Assembly (NCBI GenBank): GCA_028023455.1
Contig: JAQFVV010006452.1
Coordinates: forward strand, 674,501-738,500
Direction of reading: 5' to 3'
Source: Epiperipatus broadwayi
Lineage: Eukaryota > Onychophora > Udeonychophora > Euonychophora > Peripatidae
DNA length: 64,000 bases
A model generated the notes under the pieces. That model searched no databases and was not told where the DNA came from. It saw nothing but the letters and a program-made list of their open reading frames with translations. This document shows, piece by piece, positions 24,184-34,728 of this stretch. Position numbers and translations under genes: made by a program. Position 1 is the stretch's first letter. Every line of letters begins with the position of its first letter.

Positions 24184-24982
24184 ATGAAAAACAAAATCAA
24201 GTTAAAAACTTGTTAACACTTGTATTTATGTCAACAGATGGCGTTCTACCAAAAACACCGTCAAGCGTATTTCGTTTACATAAACATCAGAGAATGCATT
24301 CACTATCTTTAACTTTAATTCCACTTTCAGATCATGATTTCAAGCTATTTGCTATCGTCTGTGAAAGACATGAATAAGAACTAGATCTAAACACAAACTC
24401 TGAGCATTTATGAAACAGTTTCTATTCAGCTTGCAAGCGTGAATTTTTTAGACACGTTAATGTCTTCGAACTCAGCATAGCAAGCCAGATATCTACATGG
24501 GTCTGATATCAGTTCAGCATCACCACATAGTAGAAGCCTCTGCTTGATGGTGTTTTTGGTAGAACGCCATCTGTTGACATAAATACAAGCGTTAACAAGT
24601 TTTTAACTTGATTTTGTTTTTCATAAATGTACCTTTGAGGTCTTTCTTGCAATGATATATATTGCAGAGGCTTCTACTATGTGGTGATGCTGAACTGATA
24701 TCAGACCCATGTAGATATCTGGCTTGCTATGCTGAGTTCGAAGACATTAACGTGTCTAAAAAATTCACGCTTGCAAGCTGAATAGAAACTGTTTCATAAA
24801 CGCTCAGAGTTTGTGTTTAGATCTAGTTCTTATTCCTGTCTTTCACTGACGATAGCAAATAGCTTGAAATCACGATCTGAAAGTGGAATTAAAGTTAGAG
24901 ATAGTGAATGCATTCTCTGATGTTTATGTAAACAAAATACGCTTGATGGTGTTTTTGGTAGAATGCCATCTGTTGACATATA
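24184..24982. mobile_element. Hammerhead retroelement, family D, nested foldback
   Basis: Segment 24228-24535 is the reverse complement of 24664-24982. In addition, 24184-24265 is the reverse complement of 24545-24626. The unit therefore ends in a sequence containing TTTTTGGTAGAACGCCATCTG. In the ribozyme sense the right arm carries the shared hairpin module (about 24680-24785), the hammerhead (24832-24889), then the 3' end. The insertion sits between (TA)n tracts, so a target-site duplication cannot be read. Arms are about 95% identical, suggesting recent origin. No coding content. Confidence 0.85.
24832..24889 (+). ncRNA. Type I hammerhead ribozyme, family D (best in the window)
   Basis: The core is CTGACGA (24846-24852) and GAAA (24866-24869). 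Stem II pairs AGC with GCT around AAATA. Stem III pairs ATC (24869-24871) with GAT (24874-24876). The cleavage base is C24877, after U24876. Stem I pairs CTTTCA (24840-24845) with TGAAAG (24878-24883), then after an internal loop ATTCC (24832-24836) pairs with GGAAT (24885-24889). Every invariant core base is present. Stem II is short, with a T-T mismatch at its base. The inverted copy at about 24300-24365 (minus) has CAGACGA, a change at the invariant U4, and should be inactive. Confidence 0.8.
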
Positions 24983-25094
24983 TATATATTAATTTATAAT
25001 AGTATATTACATATCTTTTGATATTTGTAAAAGACTATACAGAAAAAGAATTAGAATTAAAACCAATTCTTTTGTGTGTTGCACCTCAAGTATA

Positions 25095-25347
25095 TAATAA
25101 TCAATAATATGTTAAAAAATACATATCTACAAGCAACAAAAATTATACAAATTATATAATTATCATAAAAAAGCCTTTTCCAGCAAATTATGCTTTTTGC
25201 CCTTTTCAATATGTCTCTCGGATACCATGATTTGAAGTACATACAGTCACATATATATCAATACATGTGAGAAGACAGATAAACAAATGGATATCTGGCA
25301 TGATCTATTACATGATATTTTTTCAATTTTACTACAAAATTATCCTG

Positions 25348-25438
<91 letters not shown>

Positions 25439-25690
25439 GGTAATTTTGTAATAAGATTTAAAAAATATCACATAACAGATTGAGTCAGATATCCATTTGT
25501 TTCTCTGTCTTCTCTCATGTATTGATATGGGTGTTGCTGTATGTTCTTTAAATTGTGGTATTCTGGAGACATATTGAAAAGGGCAAAAAACATAATTTGC
25601 CGAAAAGGCTTTTTTATGATAATTATATAATTTGTTTAATCTTTGTTGCTTGTAGATATGCATTTTTTAATATATTATTGACTATTTGTA
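25095..25690. repeat. Large inverted repeat with (TA)n at its centre
   Basis: The left arm (about 25095-25345) and right arm (about 25436-25690) are inverted copies at roughly 87% identity. Shared blocks include ATCTACAAGCAACAAA, ATTATATAATTATCATAAAA and AACAAATGGATATCTG. The 85-bp loop is pure (TA)n (25351-25435). The transcript would form a long hairpin. I see no hammerhead core, so it is a separate foldback family. The arms contain microsatellite-derived open frames only. Confidence 0.85.
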
Positions 25691-26271
25691 AAAGAATATT
25701 TTAAGTAGAAGATTTAGAATTTTAAGACATAACAAATTTTTAAGAAATATTAAGTCTTCAATACTTAATATTACCTATCATGGTGATTAGTAAAAATTGA
25801 GTATATTAGATAATTTTAATAAATAACTTACTGATTAATCAAAAAAGAATTTGCAATCATAATTATTCAAAATTTATGGATATTATTTTTTTTAAAAAGT
25901 TAAGAAAAATATTTGATTGCAAATTGAAAGTCTCAATTATTGAAAGATCAAAAAATCTGCTAGGCAGTCAATACCATAAACTTTGTAAAAGTGTATTATT
26001 AGGAAAACTTTGTTTGTTATAAGATTTTTTATGAATAGGTATTGAAAATCTTGGAGATATGTATCTAACTTATTAAACTCACAATTATATTAAAAGTATG
26101 TTTTAATTGAAATGATGTTTCAATTACTTTATATTTCTTTTAGTCTAACGGGAAAAGAAATCATTTTTAATTTGTATAACTGATGATTTCTGTAGATAAC
26201 TTCAAATTTATGTACTGGCAAACAAAGTGTTTTTTTATATATTGAAATATATATATATCATATATAGAGCT

Positions 26272-26710
26272 CACTAATAAGCTCTTAACAAGCTTTGCAG
26301 AATATCCCCAACTCCAGACCGGTTTCTGATACTGGCTTCCTCAGTGAGGTGCTAGGATTTTCAAGCATTAGATTAAAAGTACCAGAACAAGCCCAACACT
26401 TTATCTAATGGATACTTATTAAGTAGAAAATCTGAAATTTTCAGACATTCATATGTCTTCCAATCCAGCTATCTACCTTAGTCATCTGGGCCTGAACCAA
26501 GTTCAGATACACATATATTAATAACTTTAGCAATATAAAATTGCCAAAGCTTTAATAGCAAAAAATAAAATTACAAAATATCAACTCATATATCACATGA
26601 CCTAATTTAACAAGCTTGTATTACACATGTTATATATAGAGTTCGCAAAGAAGCTCTTAACAAGCTTCGCAGAATATCCCCAGATGGGTTTCTGCTACTG
26701 GCTCTTTCCT
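26272..26710 (-). mobile_element. Hammerhead retroelement, family C, with a second partial end
   Basis: On the minus strand, 26515-26425 holds the shared hairpin module (TGAACTTGGTTCAGGCCCA, then an AGACAT...ATGTCT hairpin). A hammerhead follows at 26355-26300. The 3' end reads GCAAAGCTTGTTAAGAGC. A second 3' end (GCGAAGCTTGTTAAGAGC) lies at about 26632-26710 in the same orientation, but its ribozyme has lost the CTGA segment. No clear target-site duplication. Confidence 0.7.
26300..26352 (-). ncRNA. Hammerhead ribozyme, family C, probably weakened
   Basis: The minus strand gives CTGAGGA (26344 to 26338), GAAA (26326 to 26323), palindromic stem III ACCGGT, and triplet GTC with the predicted cut between 26317 and 26316. 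Stem II is poor in this copy (AGCCAGTATCA), although the partial second copy retains AGCCAGTAGCA, which restores a GC/GC pairing. Stem I has one mismatch among its first six positions. Core bases are intact but folding looks marginal. Confidence 0.5.
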
Positions 26711-27584
26711 AATAAATATGAACACTATCCAGGATCAGATACAGTTTGGTTGTTATATATTAGACAAAGAAACAAAAGCTAAAATGTCTCTTGAACATTA
26801 TTACAATAATTTAATACTATCACAGGAAAAAAAAGGTGTAGATAGTTAGACAAGTCTATGAATGATGAAGATCGTTTTGAGTCACAGAGAAAAGAGAAAT
26901 GCTTATTACATGCAGTAAAAGAAGCTGAATTCTTGAGATTAAATTATTCCAGACTTTGAATGGAAGATTTTGAGAGATTAAAAGTTATTAGAAGGATGCT
27001 TTTGGAGAGATTAAATTTATGACTTCTTAGTTGATATATTATGATGAAAGCATAAGACTACATAGTGTACAAATGCATAGCTAACTCAATAATTCAGAAA
27101 CAGACCCACAATGCACCAGGTAGTGCAAAAATAATTAGTGTTGTATAAGAAAAAGTATGCTTGAATGATGTTACGTTAAATATTGTCAGTCATGATATAC
27201 AGAATACAAATTTATGATTTAAAATTCAGAACTATGAAAGAATCATAATATATAATTTGAAATAATTTATATATAATATAATGTAAAATATCTTTATATA
27301 ACAGCAATGATAAGAAGATATTTTATACTATATTATATCACATGATTTATTTAAATACAAGTAAAAGCAGCATAGTGGATTAAACTTCTTTCCATTTTTG
27401 ATAATTTAGAATACACAAAGTATCATTGTCCATGTGTTGATGAACATATTACTTCACTTATTAAAATAAACTAAAAAAAATAACTCCACTTTGGATATAT
27501 ATAAACATATGTGGTATTTTCTGTTATTTTAGAAAAATCATTGTCAACTATTAAGAGACAATAACCAATAAAAATTATATACTT

Positions 27585-27850
27585 CACGCTTCCAAATCAA
27601 GTTGCTTCAGATTCACCTATATAAGTAGACATTTAGGTTAAAGATAAGACAGCCACTCTTATCGTTATAAAATTTTACTATCTTGTGTCATGTCATGGTT
27701 TGGAAGGTCCCTCTGTCAGCAAAATTTGCTATATTATTATGAATTTTAAAGCACATTAAACACAGGTTAAAGCCTGTTTAAAGTATTTACATATGCATTC
27801 TGTGCACTCAATAAATTAATTACTACTCTTCAAAAATTATATACTGTAAA
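27585..27850. repeat. Dispersed repeat L, single arm
   Basis: From CTTCCAAATCAAGTTGCTTC to ACTCAATAAATTAATTACTA, this matches both arms of the inverted repeat at 62085-62850. It contains a strong hairpin-forming part around AAGATAAGA...TCTTATC and the block TTAAAGCCTGTTTAAAGTA. No coding potential. Confidence 0.75.
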
Positions 27851-27993
27851 TGCTTTTGGCATTCGAAAGAGGATTTCCCTTCTAAATGCAGTTTCAGTTT
27901 TTATATAGAAATAAAGTTTTTGCAGAATATATATATATATATATATGTTTACGAAAACAAAACTTTTCCGCCCAGTTGAATGATATTAAAATA

Positions 27994-28172
27994 GGCAAAA
28001 CTCTCTCCATACAGTAGTGCCACTCAAAGCAAGACAGAGTAATCAATGGATGCCAGAAGGCTTGTGCATAAAATCCCTATCTAGATACCTACTCATCCAA
28101 TATCCCCAAACTAGTTTCTGGCTTGTGGCCTTCATCAGTGAGGAGCCTTGGATCTGAGAGCACTATATATTT
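27994..28172 (-). mobile_element. Family A hammerhead element, 5'-truncated
   Basis: It contains the 3' end (GGAGAGAGTTTTGCC on the minus strand) and a well-preserved hammerhead. The 8-bp sequence TTAAAATA borders it on both sides (27986-27993 and 28173-28180) and may be a short target-site duplication, though in such AT-rich DNA this could be chance. Confidence 0.75.
28095..28153 (-). ncRNA. Hammerhead ribozyme, family A, GUU cleavage triplet
   Basis: The core reads CTGATGA (28138 to 28132) and GAAA (28118 to 28115), with stem II GGC-CACAA-GCC. Stem I is six consecutive pairs (TCCTCA with TGGGGA, one G-U) plus ATCCAA/TTGGAT across an internal loop. The cleavage base is U rather than C. That fits the NUH rule but is usually slower than GUC. 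This is the closest copy to the family A consensus. Confidence 0.7.
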
Positions 28173-28633
28173 TTAAAATAATGCTTTGCTAATATTCTTA
28201 TTTGGATTAGTGAAATGAATGTTGATGTTCTAATGTGAAAAACACATTATCTATCAAAAGTTAGGATAATATTGAAGTGCTTAGTCCATGGTTCGTATTT
28301 ATCATAATATAATATTAGGATTAACCTGAAATAACTTTAAATACAGATTAATAAAATGTTTAGCTGAAAATAAAATAAAAAAATTGATAAAAATGTTAAA
28401 AAATGAGATTAGAGTTTATGAAAAAAATCATAATTAGTGCCATACTTAAATATTAATACTTTAGTTTATATAAAAGCAAAATTAAAATAATAACACTATG
28501 ATTTTACACTAACTATCTAAAAATATGACGTTTATCAAATGATATTTTATTCAAGAAAGAATCAGTATCAAATTTAAATTTTATTAAAATCAATTAAAGC
28601 AATTACACCATAAATCTATTATCATAGTTATTA

Positions 28634-28914
28634 CATGACCACCTCCTCTTATGCTTGTGTATAACTGTTGTTAAAACAGGCAAAACTCACTATATATATT
28701 TGCCACACACAGCAAGCTAGAGTAATCAATGGATGTTAGATGTAGTGCTCTCAGATCCAAGGCTCCTCACTGATGAAGGTCATAAGCCAAAAACTAGTCT
28801 GGGGATATTGGATGAGTAGGTACTAGATGGGGATTTTATGCACAAGCCTTCTGGCATCCATTGATTACTCTAGCTTGCTGTGTGTAATATATATAGTGAG
28901 TTTTGCTTGTCTTA
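28634..28914 (+). mobile_element. Family A hammerhead element, compact foldback, 13-bp target-site duplication
   Basis: Perfect 13-bp copies of ATCATAGTTATTA lie at 28621-28633 and 28915-28927. The order is an inverted 5' end (28634 to about 28670), an inverted copy of the 3' end (about 28671-28735), then a sense body with a hammerhead (about 28750-28825) and 3' end. The two outer segments are about 58-bp inverted repeats. The ribozyme core is CTGATGA with GTC and a good stem I, but GAAA is changed to AAAA at the invariant G12, so it should be inactive. Confidence 0.85.
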
Positions 28915-29159
28915 ATCATAGTTATTAATATGATCAAAACATAATAAATATAAAATATTAAAGCAATAGCATTGTGTTTTCTTGTTGGTTTCTAAAATAA
29001 TTATAAACTTAATTCTCAATGCCAAGACACACAATTAGGACTCAATTAAATATAATTCAAGTCAAAAATGAATTCATACTTACTAATATAAGAGTGATAA
29101 TCAATCTAGTTAAATGTGGTCTTTGTTATTTTAACAACCAATTAATTTGATAATAACTT

Positions 29160-29673
29160 TCTTTTATTTTTTTTTTTTTCTCTTTTATTTAAAAAAATAA
29201 AAAAAAAAAAAATTTATAAAAAAAAAAATATTTATTTATATAAAAAAATATTATATATCTTTTACAAAAAAAAATCCTTCTTCCTTTTTATTTTTGTTTT
29301 ATTTTATATTGGAGAGAGAGGGTTTTTCTCTTCTCTTCTATTTTTTTTTTATACAACAATATTTCTTTTTTTTTTTTTATGTCATGCCGGAGCCGCACCC
29401 TCCACCCCCCCCCCCCCCCCCCCCCCGCCAAGGAGGAAGGGGGGTTGGCCCGCCCCCCCCCCCAAACACCAAAAATACATTTTTATTTTTTTTTTTTTTT
29501 TTCAGTGGTTTTTGGAATTAATGAAGGAAAAAATAAAAAAAAAAAAAAAAAAGAAGTAAATTGAGTTTTTTTTTTTTTTTTTTTTTTTTATATTATTTTT
29601 TTATATTTTTTTTTATATTTTTTATTATAAATTTAAAAATTTAAAAAAAAAAAAAAAAAAAAATAAAAAATAA

Positions 29674-29735
<62 letters not shown>
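29160..29735. other. Homopolymer block, probable sequence or assembly error
   Basis: Long A, T, C and G runs alternate, including more than 20 C at about 29405-29426, C-rich runs to 29463 and about 90 A before 29730. GC-homopolymers are otherwise almost absent from this AT-rich DNA. The two overlapping open frames (29294-29564) are translations of the runs (F, P and K stretches). It looks like a poorly resolved consensus rather than a gene. Confidence 0.7.
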
Positions 29736-29737
<2 letters not shown>

Positions 29738-29769
29738 AAAATTGGAAGTTTAAGTGAATAAAAGTAAAT

Positions 29770-30525
29770 GGAAATTATTTAAGTTATCTAAATTTTGCAA
29801 ATGATATAGTTGCTTTTACAATTAATGCTTAGAGCTTTCAGAAATGTTGCAAAAGTTATCAGATGAAAGTAAAAAAACAGGAGTAAAGGTAAATATAGTA
29901 CATTATTAATTCAAGAGATTTTCTCAAAGTGAGACAATAAAGATTGATAATTATAAGTTAGAAGTTAACAACTACAAATACCTTGGTCAGATTATAGGGA
30001 TAAAGTCAATCATAAAATTAAAATTGGAGGGCTTTTGGTAGAAATAACAATATTAAAAGGAAATCTGTCTATGAGTTTAAAAAAGGGTTTTAATAAATGT
30101 TTTACCAGTTTTACATATGGATCTGAGACATGGACATTTAACAGAAGAGCAATACAGAAACTTCAGATCACTCAATGAAGTATTGAGTGATACATGTTAA
30201 GAATAACAAAAAAGATCAAAAATGAAATATATGGGTGAGACAACAAATATGTGATACTGACATCATTGAAAGAATTAAAAAAAATAAACTGGACATGGGA
30301 TGGACATATTACTAGAAGAGATGATAATATATGGACAGTTGAAATCTTAAATTGGATTCCAAGAGATCCAAAAAGACCTAGAAAACATCACATGTGAGAT
30401 AGATGAATGAAATGAGGATGTATGCTGGAGTGATGTAGAGAAGATAACTAGAGATCAGACGAGATGGATTGAGCTTGAAAGGACCTTCACTTTGAAGTCA
30501 ATCAAAAATAACTGAAAATGATGAT
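29770..30525 (+). pseudogene. RTE-like LINE fragment, reverse transcriptase C-terminus
   Basis: Across several frames the sequence reads LSYLNFANDIVAF (the F-A-D-D catalytic box, second D intact, first changed to N), LQKLSDESKKTGVKVN, IKIDNYKLEVNNYKYLGQ, YGSETWTFNRRAIQKLQ, RRDDN and TVEILNWIPRDPKRPRK. This order is that of the thumb and C-terminal region of RTE/BovB-type LINE reverse transcriptases. Frameshifts and stops are frequent. The 3' end is AATGATGAT, as in this LINE group. It abuts the homopolymer block on its 5' side, so the upstream part may be missing for technical reasons. Confidence 0.85.
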
Positions 30526-30874
30526 ATTTTATTCATCATTGAATATTTCTATAACTTTACAATAACAATTTTTTGACTCTCCTATTAAAAATATAAGTTT
30601 AAGGAAAAAATATTTCTTTAATCAACCATAAAATAAAGGGTTGCTTTTCAACAATTTAATTATCATAAAGAGCATAACATTTATTGTAATTCTTTCAACA
30701 AAAAATGAATTATATGCCATAATATTATATAATTAAGCATTTAAGTAAATATAAAAAAATAAAACTCATATTATTATCCTTTTAAACTTTCATTCATTTA
30801 TAATAGAGAACAAATATGAATAAAAGAAGATCTCTAAGCAACAGATTCTTTTATAAAAGGTTTTTCAGTGAAAG

Positions 30875-31070
30875 CAGGCATCATCATCAACAACCATTAT
30901 CAATCCATGGCAGGATGAAGGTCTCTCTGAGTTCAATCCATCTTCTCTGATCTTTAGCCTCTCTTCTCCACATCAGCCCTGCATACTTTCTTATTTCATC
31001 CATCCATCTCACATGTGGTCTCTTTCTGGGTCTTTTACAATCTCTTGGAATCCAGTTGAGATTTCAATTG
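30875..31070 (-). pseudogene. RTE-like LINE 3' end fragment
   Basis: One minus-strand frame stays open: NLNWIPRDCKRPRKRP, HVRWMDEIRKYAG, then WRREAKDQRRWIELRETF and ILPWIDNG. It ends near 30885 in a GATGATGAT tail. This is the C-terminus of an RTE-like polyprotein, heavily 5'-truncated. It lies tail-to-tail with the fragment at 29770-30525, 350 bp away, and is better preserved, so the two are separate insertions. Confidence 0.85.
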
Positions 31071-31608
31071 TTTATAATAATTTTAATTAAGCAAAATTAT
31101 AAATAAGCAATATATATATTTTTAGTGCAATGCATTATTTTATTCAAACTATGCTATATATTGATAAAGCTCTTATTTTATCCACTTTTGGCGTGTAAAA
31201 ATTGTACTACATTTCACCCTTCATTTTACTTCTTCTATTTCAACAATTAACAATATTAATCATTACATTTTTAGAAAAGCTACTTTATTTTTATGCATTT
31301 ATATTAAATATTATATCAAATGTCATTTTTTTATTTTAAAAATACTTAAATCTTATCCAGTAATTAAAAACATGCATAATATTAATATTATTTGATATGT
31401 TAAAATGCAGAAATGTGTGCATATATTTCCATAAGAAATTATCCCAGTGTATAGTCAGTTAAAAATTCAAACACAAAATGTTCTAATTACCTTCTGAATG
31501 CTATGTTAATTCAGCAATGCCCTCTATGAATAAATATAAAGACTGAATTTCAAACAGCTAACTCAAAAGGATATTCACTTGAATTGTATGCTGTACTAAT
31601 ATTGTATT

Positions 31609-31795
31609 TTTTCAATCCTAAGATCTAGGTGCAGAGCTTTCAGATTCAAAACTACTCACTGATGAAAACCACAGCTAGAAACTAGTCTGGGAATATTGGA
31701 TGAGTAGACACTAGATAGGGATTTTATGCACACACCTTCTTGCATCTGCTGATTGTACTGAATGGGGCTACTGTGTGGAGAGTTTAGCCCCTGTG
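31609..31795 (+). mobile_element. Family A hammerhead element, truncated and decayed
   Basis: It holds AAGATCTAGGTGCAG, CTGATGA, GAAACTAGTC followed by TGGGAATATTGGATGAG, and the 3' end GGAGAGTTTAGCCCC. TATTGTATT borders it on both sides (31600-31608 and 31796-31804), a likely 9-bp duplication. Stem II (AAACCACAGCTA) can no longer pair well, so the ribozyme is probably inactive. Confidence 0.75.
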
Positions 31796-32424
31796 TATTG
31801 TATTCTTTCTTTGTACATGTAAGTTAACCATGTTTGTTTACTAGAAATTTATGATTGCTGCTAGTTTAATTTCCCACACTTTGTTTGATTAAATCTGTAT
31901 TTCAGTATATAACATCATTGCTGCATATAATTCAAGAGAATATACTTTTGAATCATGCATCTTGAACTTATTCACAGAGCATGTTTTTGAAATAACATAA
32001 CATTTGGGAGGGTGATTTGAATATATACTTGATTTAATATTATTAAAAATATAATGTAGCTCTTAAATGCTATGACTTGACAGAAATTATATAAATAGAC
32101 GGATTTTTTTTTAAATATATATTTTAGCACGTAACTTTTTTTAAAATAAACAATATTAATAACTGATATTTATATTTTTAACGTTTCATTTCGGAATAAA
32201 ACAATATTTTTTCAGTCAACCTAAAACTAAGCATTTGGTTTTTTTTCTTTTCCTTTAAAGCTGACATTATTGATACATTTGTAATAATTATATTCAAAAT
32301 GTTAAAACATTATAGTATTCTCATTTTCATCCCCTCCCCAGCACCAATTATTTAGTTTAAATACCCTTTATTCACCTGATAATAAGATTTTATAATAATT
32401 TTTTTAAAACAAAAAAATTATGAG

Positions 32425-32523
32425 TTTTTTTTTCATTCATGTGTCAAAGCATCGACCGGGAAGCGAACCCGCGACAACTGCTTGTAAGGCCGCTATACTG
32501 ACCACTCGGCTACCTAACGCTTA
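32425..32523 (-). mobile_element. tRNA-Gly-derived SINE
   Basis: Reading the minus strand from 32523: AAGCGTTAGGTAGCCGAG, the anticodon arm with TAC, T arm GCGGGTTCGCTTCCCGG, acceptor end, GACACATGAATG, then a poly(A) tail. No clear target-site duplication. A second SINE follows in the opposite orientation 170 bp away. Confidence 0.85.
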
Positions 32524-32691
32524 AGATGATGAGCTTTTTATTTGCAAGATGAACTTTTTTTTGCAAAATAAAGGTTTCATGAATGATTGGTGGATTAATA
32601 AATAAATGATGAAACTAAATATAACGTAGAAAAAAAAACATTTGTTAACTGTGAGAATAGTAAAAAAAAGACTATAAATTATATAAATGCT

Positions 32692-32789
32692 GTCAAGCGT
32701 TGATGGTCGAGAGGTCAGCACAGCTGCCTTACAAGAAGTTGTCCCGGGTTAGCGGATTCGCTTCCCTGCCGTTGCTATGACACATGAAA
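32692..32789 (+). mobile_element. tRNA-Gly-derived SINE, T-arm insertion subfamily
   Basis: It begins GTCAAGCGTTGATGGTCGAG. The T arm contains an extra eight or so bases (CCCGGGTTAGCGGATTCGC) relative to the copies at 10052 and 32425. The tail is GACACATGAAAT followed by (TA)n. Confidence 0.85.
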
Positions 32790-32839
32790 TATATATATAT
32801 GTTTTTAAAAGTTATTTTTACAAAATAAAAAATGTAATT

Positions 32840-32960
32840 AGAGGGATTTGAACCCAGGATTTTTTAGACTAGTCATCTTCCACTCCATCTCAACCAATCG
32901 ATACACATGTAAAAAAAATAAGTGTCCCCAGTATACGTATTTCAGGTCTAAGCAAGCGAT
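32840..32960 (-). repeat. Family J fragment with tRNA-like A and B boxes
   Basis: On the minus strand, TGGTTGAGATGG (A-box-like) is followed about 35 bases later by GGGTTCAAATCC (B-box match). This fits a tRNA-related internal pol III promoter. The upstream part carries the conserved family J block near the AATACGTATA motif. The 64-residue open frame across it is not a gene. Confidence 0.6.
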
Positions 32961-33862
32961 CATGAACAAAATAGTTTTAAAATATTTTTTATTGTCTGTA
33001 AATTGATATAGATTATTGATAAGATTAGACAAAATGTAATTTTTTATAAGAAATTCGTTTTCAAGTTGATTTTCACAGTATAGAAGTTGTATAAATAAAT
33101 GTTAACATTTACATGCTATAATTAAGAATATCATTTCTTTTTTTTTTACTTTATATATACATACACACACATGATTTCATAAGTTGTAATACTATATATA
33201 ATTAAAAATTAGTTTAACAAAATCAGACAAAACTCAATTGTCCCATGAGTAATATCTGATATTTTACAAGTTTAGTTCGACTATTATTGGATATAATATA
33301 GATTATGCTCTAATTATTAATACATACGATTAAAATAATGTTTTAAAAATATAACTGATTTCTGTTCTTTTAAATGCTATTTATATATAACAAACTGTCT
33401 TTAGATTCTTTTTTATTATAATTAGGTTTACTATATGTTTTTTAAAACATATATTATTAAAATACCAAAAATTATTTTTCCATATTAATAATTCATAAAG
33501 TCTTCTTATAAATATTAATAATTTATTATATTTTATACTATAAACTTTGTGAAAATGAAGTACATTACTGTAACAAATGTTGAATTCTATTTTATAAATG
33601 TTTTAATCAGTATTTTACTTTTAAATGACAGTTATATAAATACAATGTCGATTTTTATATTATTATTAAAAATATAATGATTGTTTTATTATATTTGTAT
33701 ATTATAGGACTACAAGCTAACAATAGGATTAGGGATAGAGTAACTAGCGCTAAGAATTTTTCTGAGATAATTTACATTTCATAGAAAAATCTCAACGTTT
33801 AATATTTGAAAAGAAATGATTGTGGTCATATATCTAAGATCATATCAATAACATCTTAACTA

Positions 33863-33961
33863 GTCAAGCATTGGTGGTCGAGAGGTCAGCAGCCGCTTTA
33901 CAAGCAGTTGTCCCGGGTTAGCGGCTGCGCTTCCCGGCTGATGCTATGAACATGAGAAAAA
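33863..33961 (+). mobile_element. tRNA-Gly-derived SINE, T-arm insertion subfamily, 13-bp duplication
   Basis: It begins GTCAAGCATTGGTGGTCGAG, has anticodon-loop CTTTACAAG, and T arm CCCGGGTTAGCGGCTGCGC with the eight-base insertion. The tail ends AACATGAG plus poly(A). AACATCTTAACTA is repeated perfectly at 33850-33862 and 33962-33974, showing retrotransposition with a 13-bp target-site duplication. Confidence 0.92.
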
Positions 33962-34501
33962 AACATCTTAACTAACAGCAAGAATTCAGGTTAAATAACT
34001 CTCAAAGCTAATATTAGCCATTTGCACTATAAAAATTATTAATAAAATGAGATTCTAATTTAATGACAATCAGAATTATAAATCGGGAAGTTTGCGTGAG
34101 TTCTGTTTAATATCATCAAGATTAAATAAATATCATAATTTCAAAGTTTTCTCTAACAATCATCAATATGTAAAAATATCAAAAAATATATGAATTTTTG
34201 ACATCATTATCATCAATTATGAAAGTAATTATTTAAAATATATAATCTCATCACTCTTATGTTGTAGAATGTAATTGCAATATTTTAAAAATCTCAAAAA
34301 ATCATTTAGCTAATAAACAGTTTGGTTTTGTGTTTTTGGTATCAGAACACATGGAGAACATTGAATAAAATTTCTCTACTGACATTATGTTATATCAATA
34401 CAAGAAAACACAATCATATTGACATAAATATTTGCAGAGATTAATACTCGTCTGAATACTCCAGTATCTAATAAAGTATTTTGTGAGACAATCAGAACAT
34501 T

Positions 34502-34728
34502 TAAAACAGGCAAAACTCTCCATACAGTAGTGCCACTCAATGCAAGCCAGAGTAATCAATGGATGCCAGAAGGCTTGTGCGTAAAATCCCTATCTAGTTC
34601 ATACTCATCCAATATCGTCAGGCTAATTTCTAGCTTGTGGCTTTCATCAGTGAGAAGTCTTGGATCTGAGAACACTGCATCTAGATCTTAGGATCTAGAA
34701 ATGGTCATCATGTGATGTTTAGTGGTTT
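34502..34728 (-). mobile_element. Family A hammerhead element, 12-bp target-site duplication
   Basis: AATCAGAACATT occurs at 34490-34501 and 34729-34740. In the ribozyme sense (minus) the insertion starts with an inverted piece of the 5' region (34728 to about 34700), joins a truncated body carrying the hammerhead (about 34665-34605) and ends with the 3' terminus. The core has CTGATGA and GAAA, but the cleavage triplet is GCC instead of GUC, which loses U16.1, so it should not cut. Confidence 0.85.

Noticed and set aside
29294-29564. Proline- and phenylalanine-rich open frames
   Set aside because: They are translations of homopolymer runs in a block that looks like sequence error.
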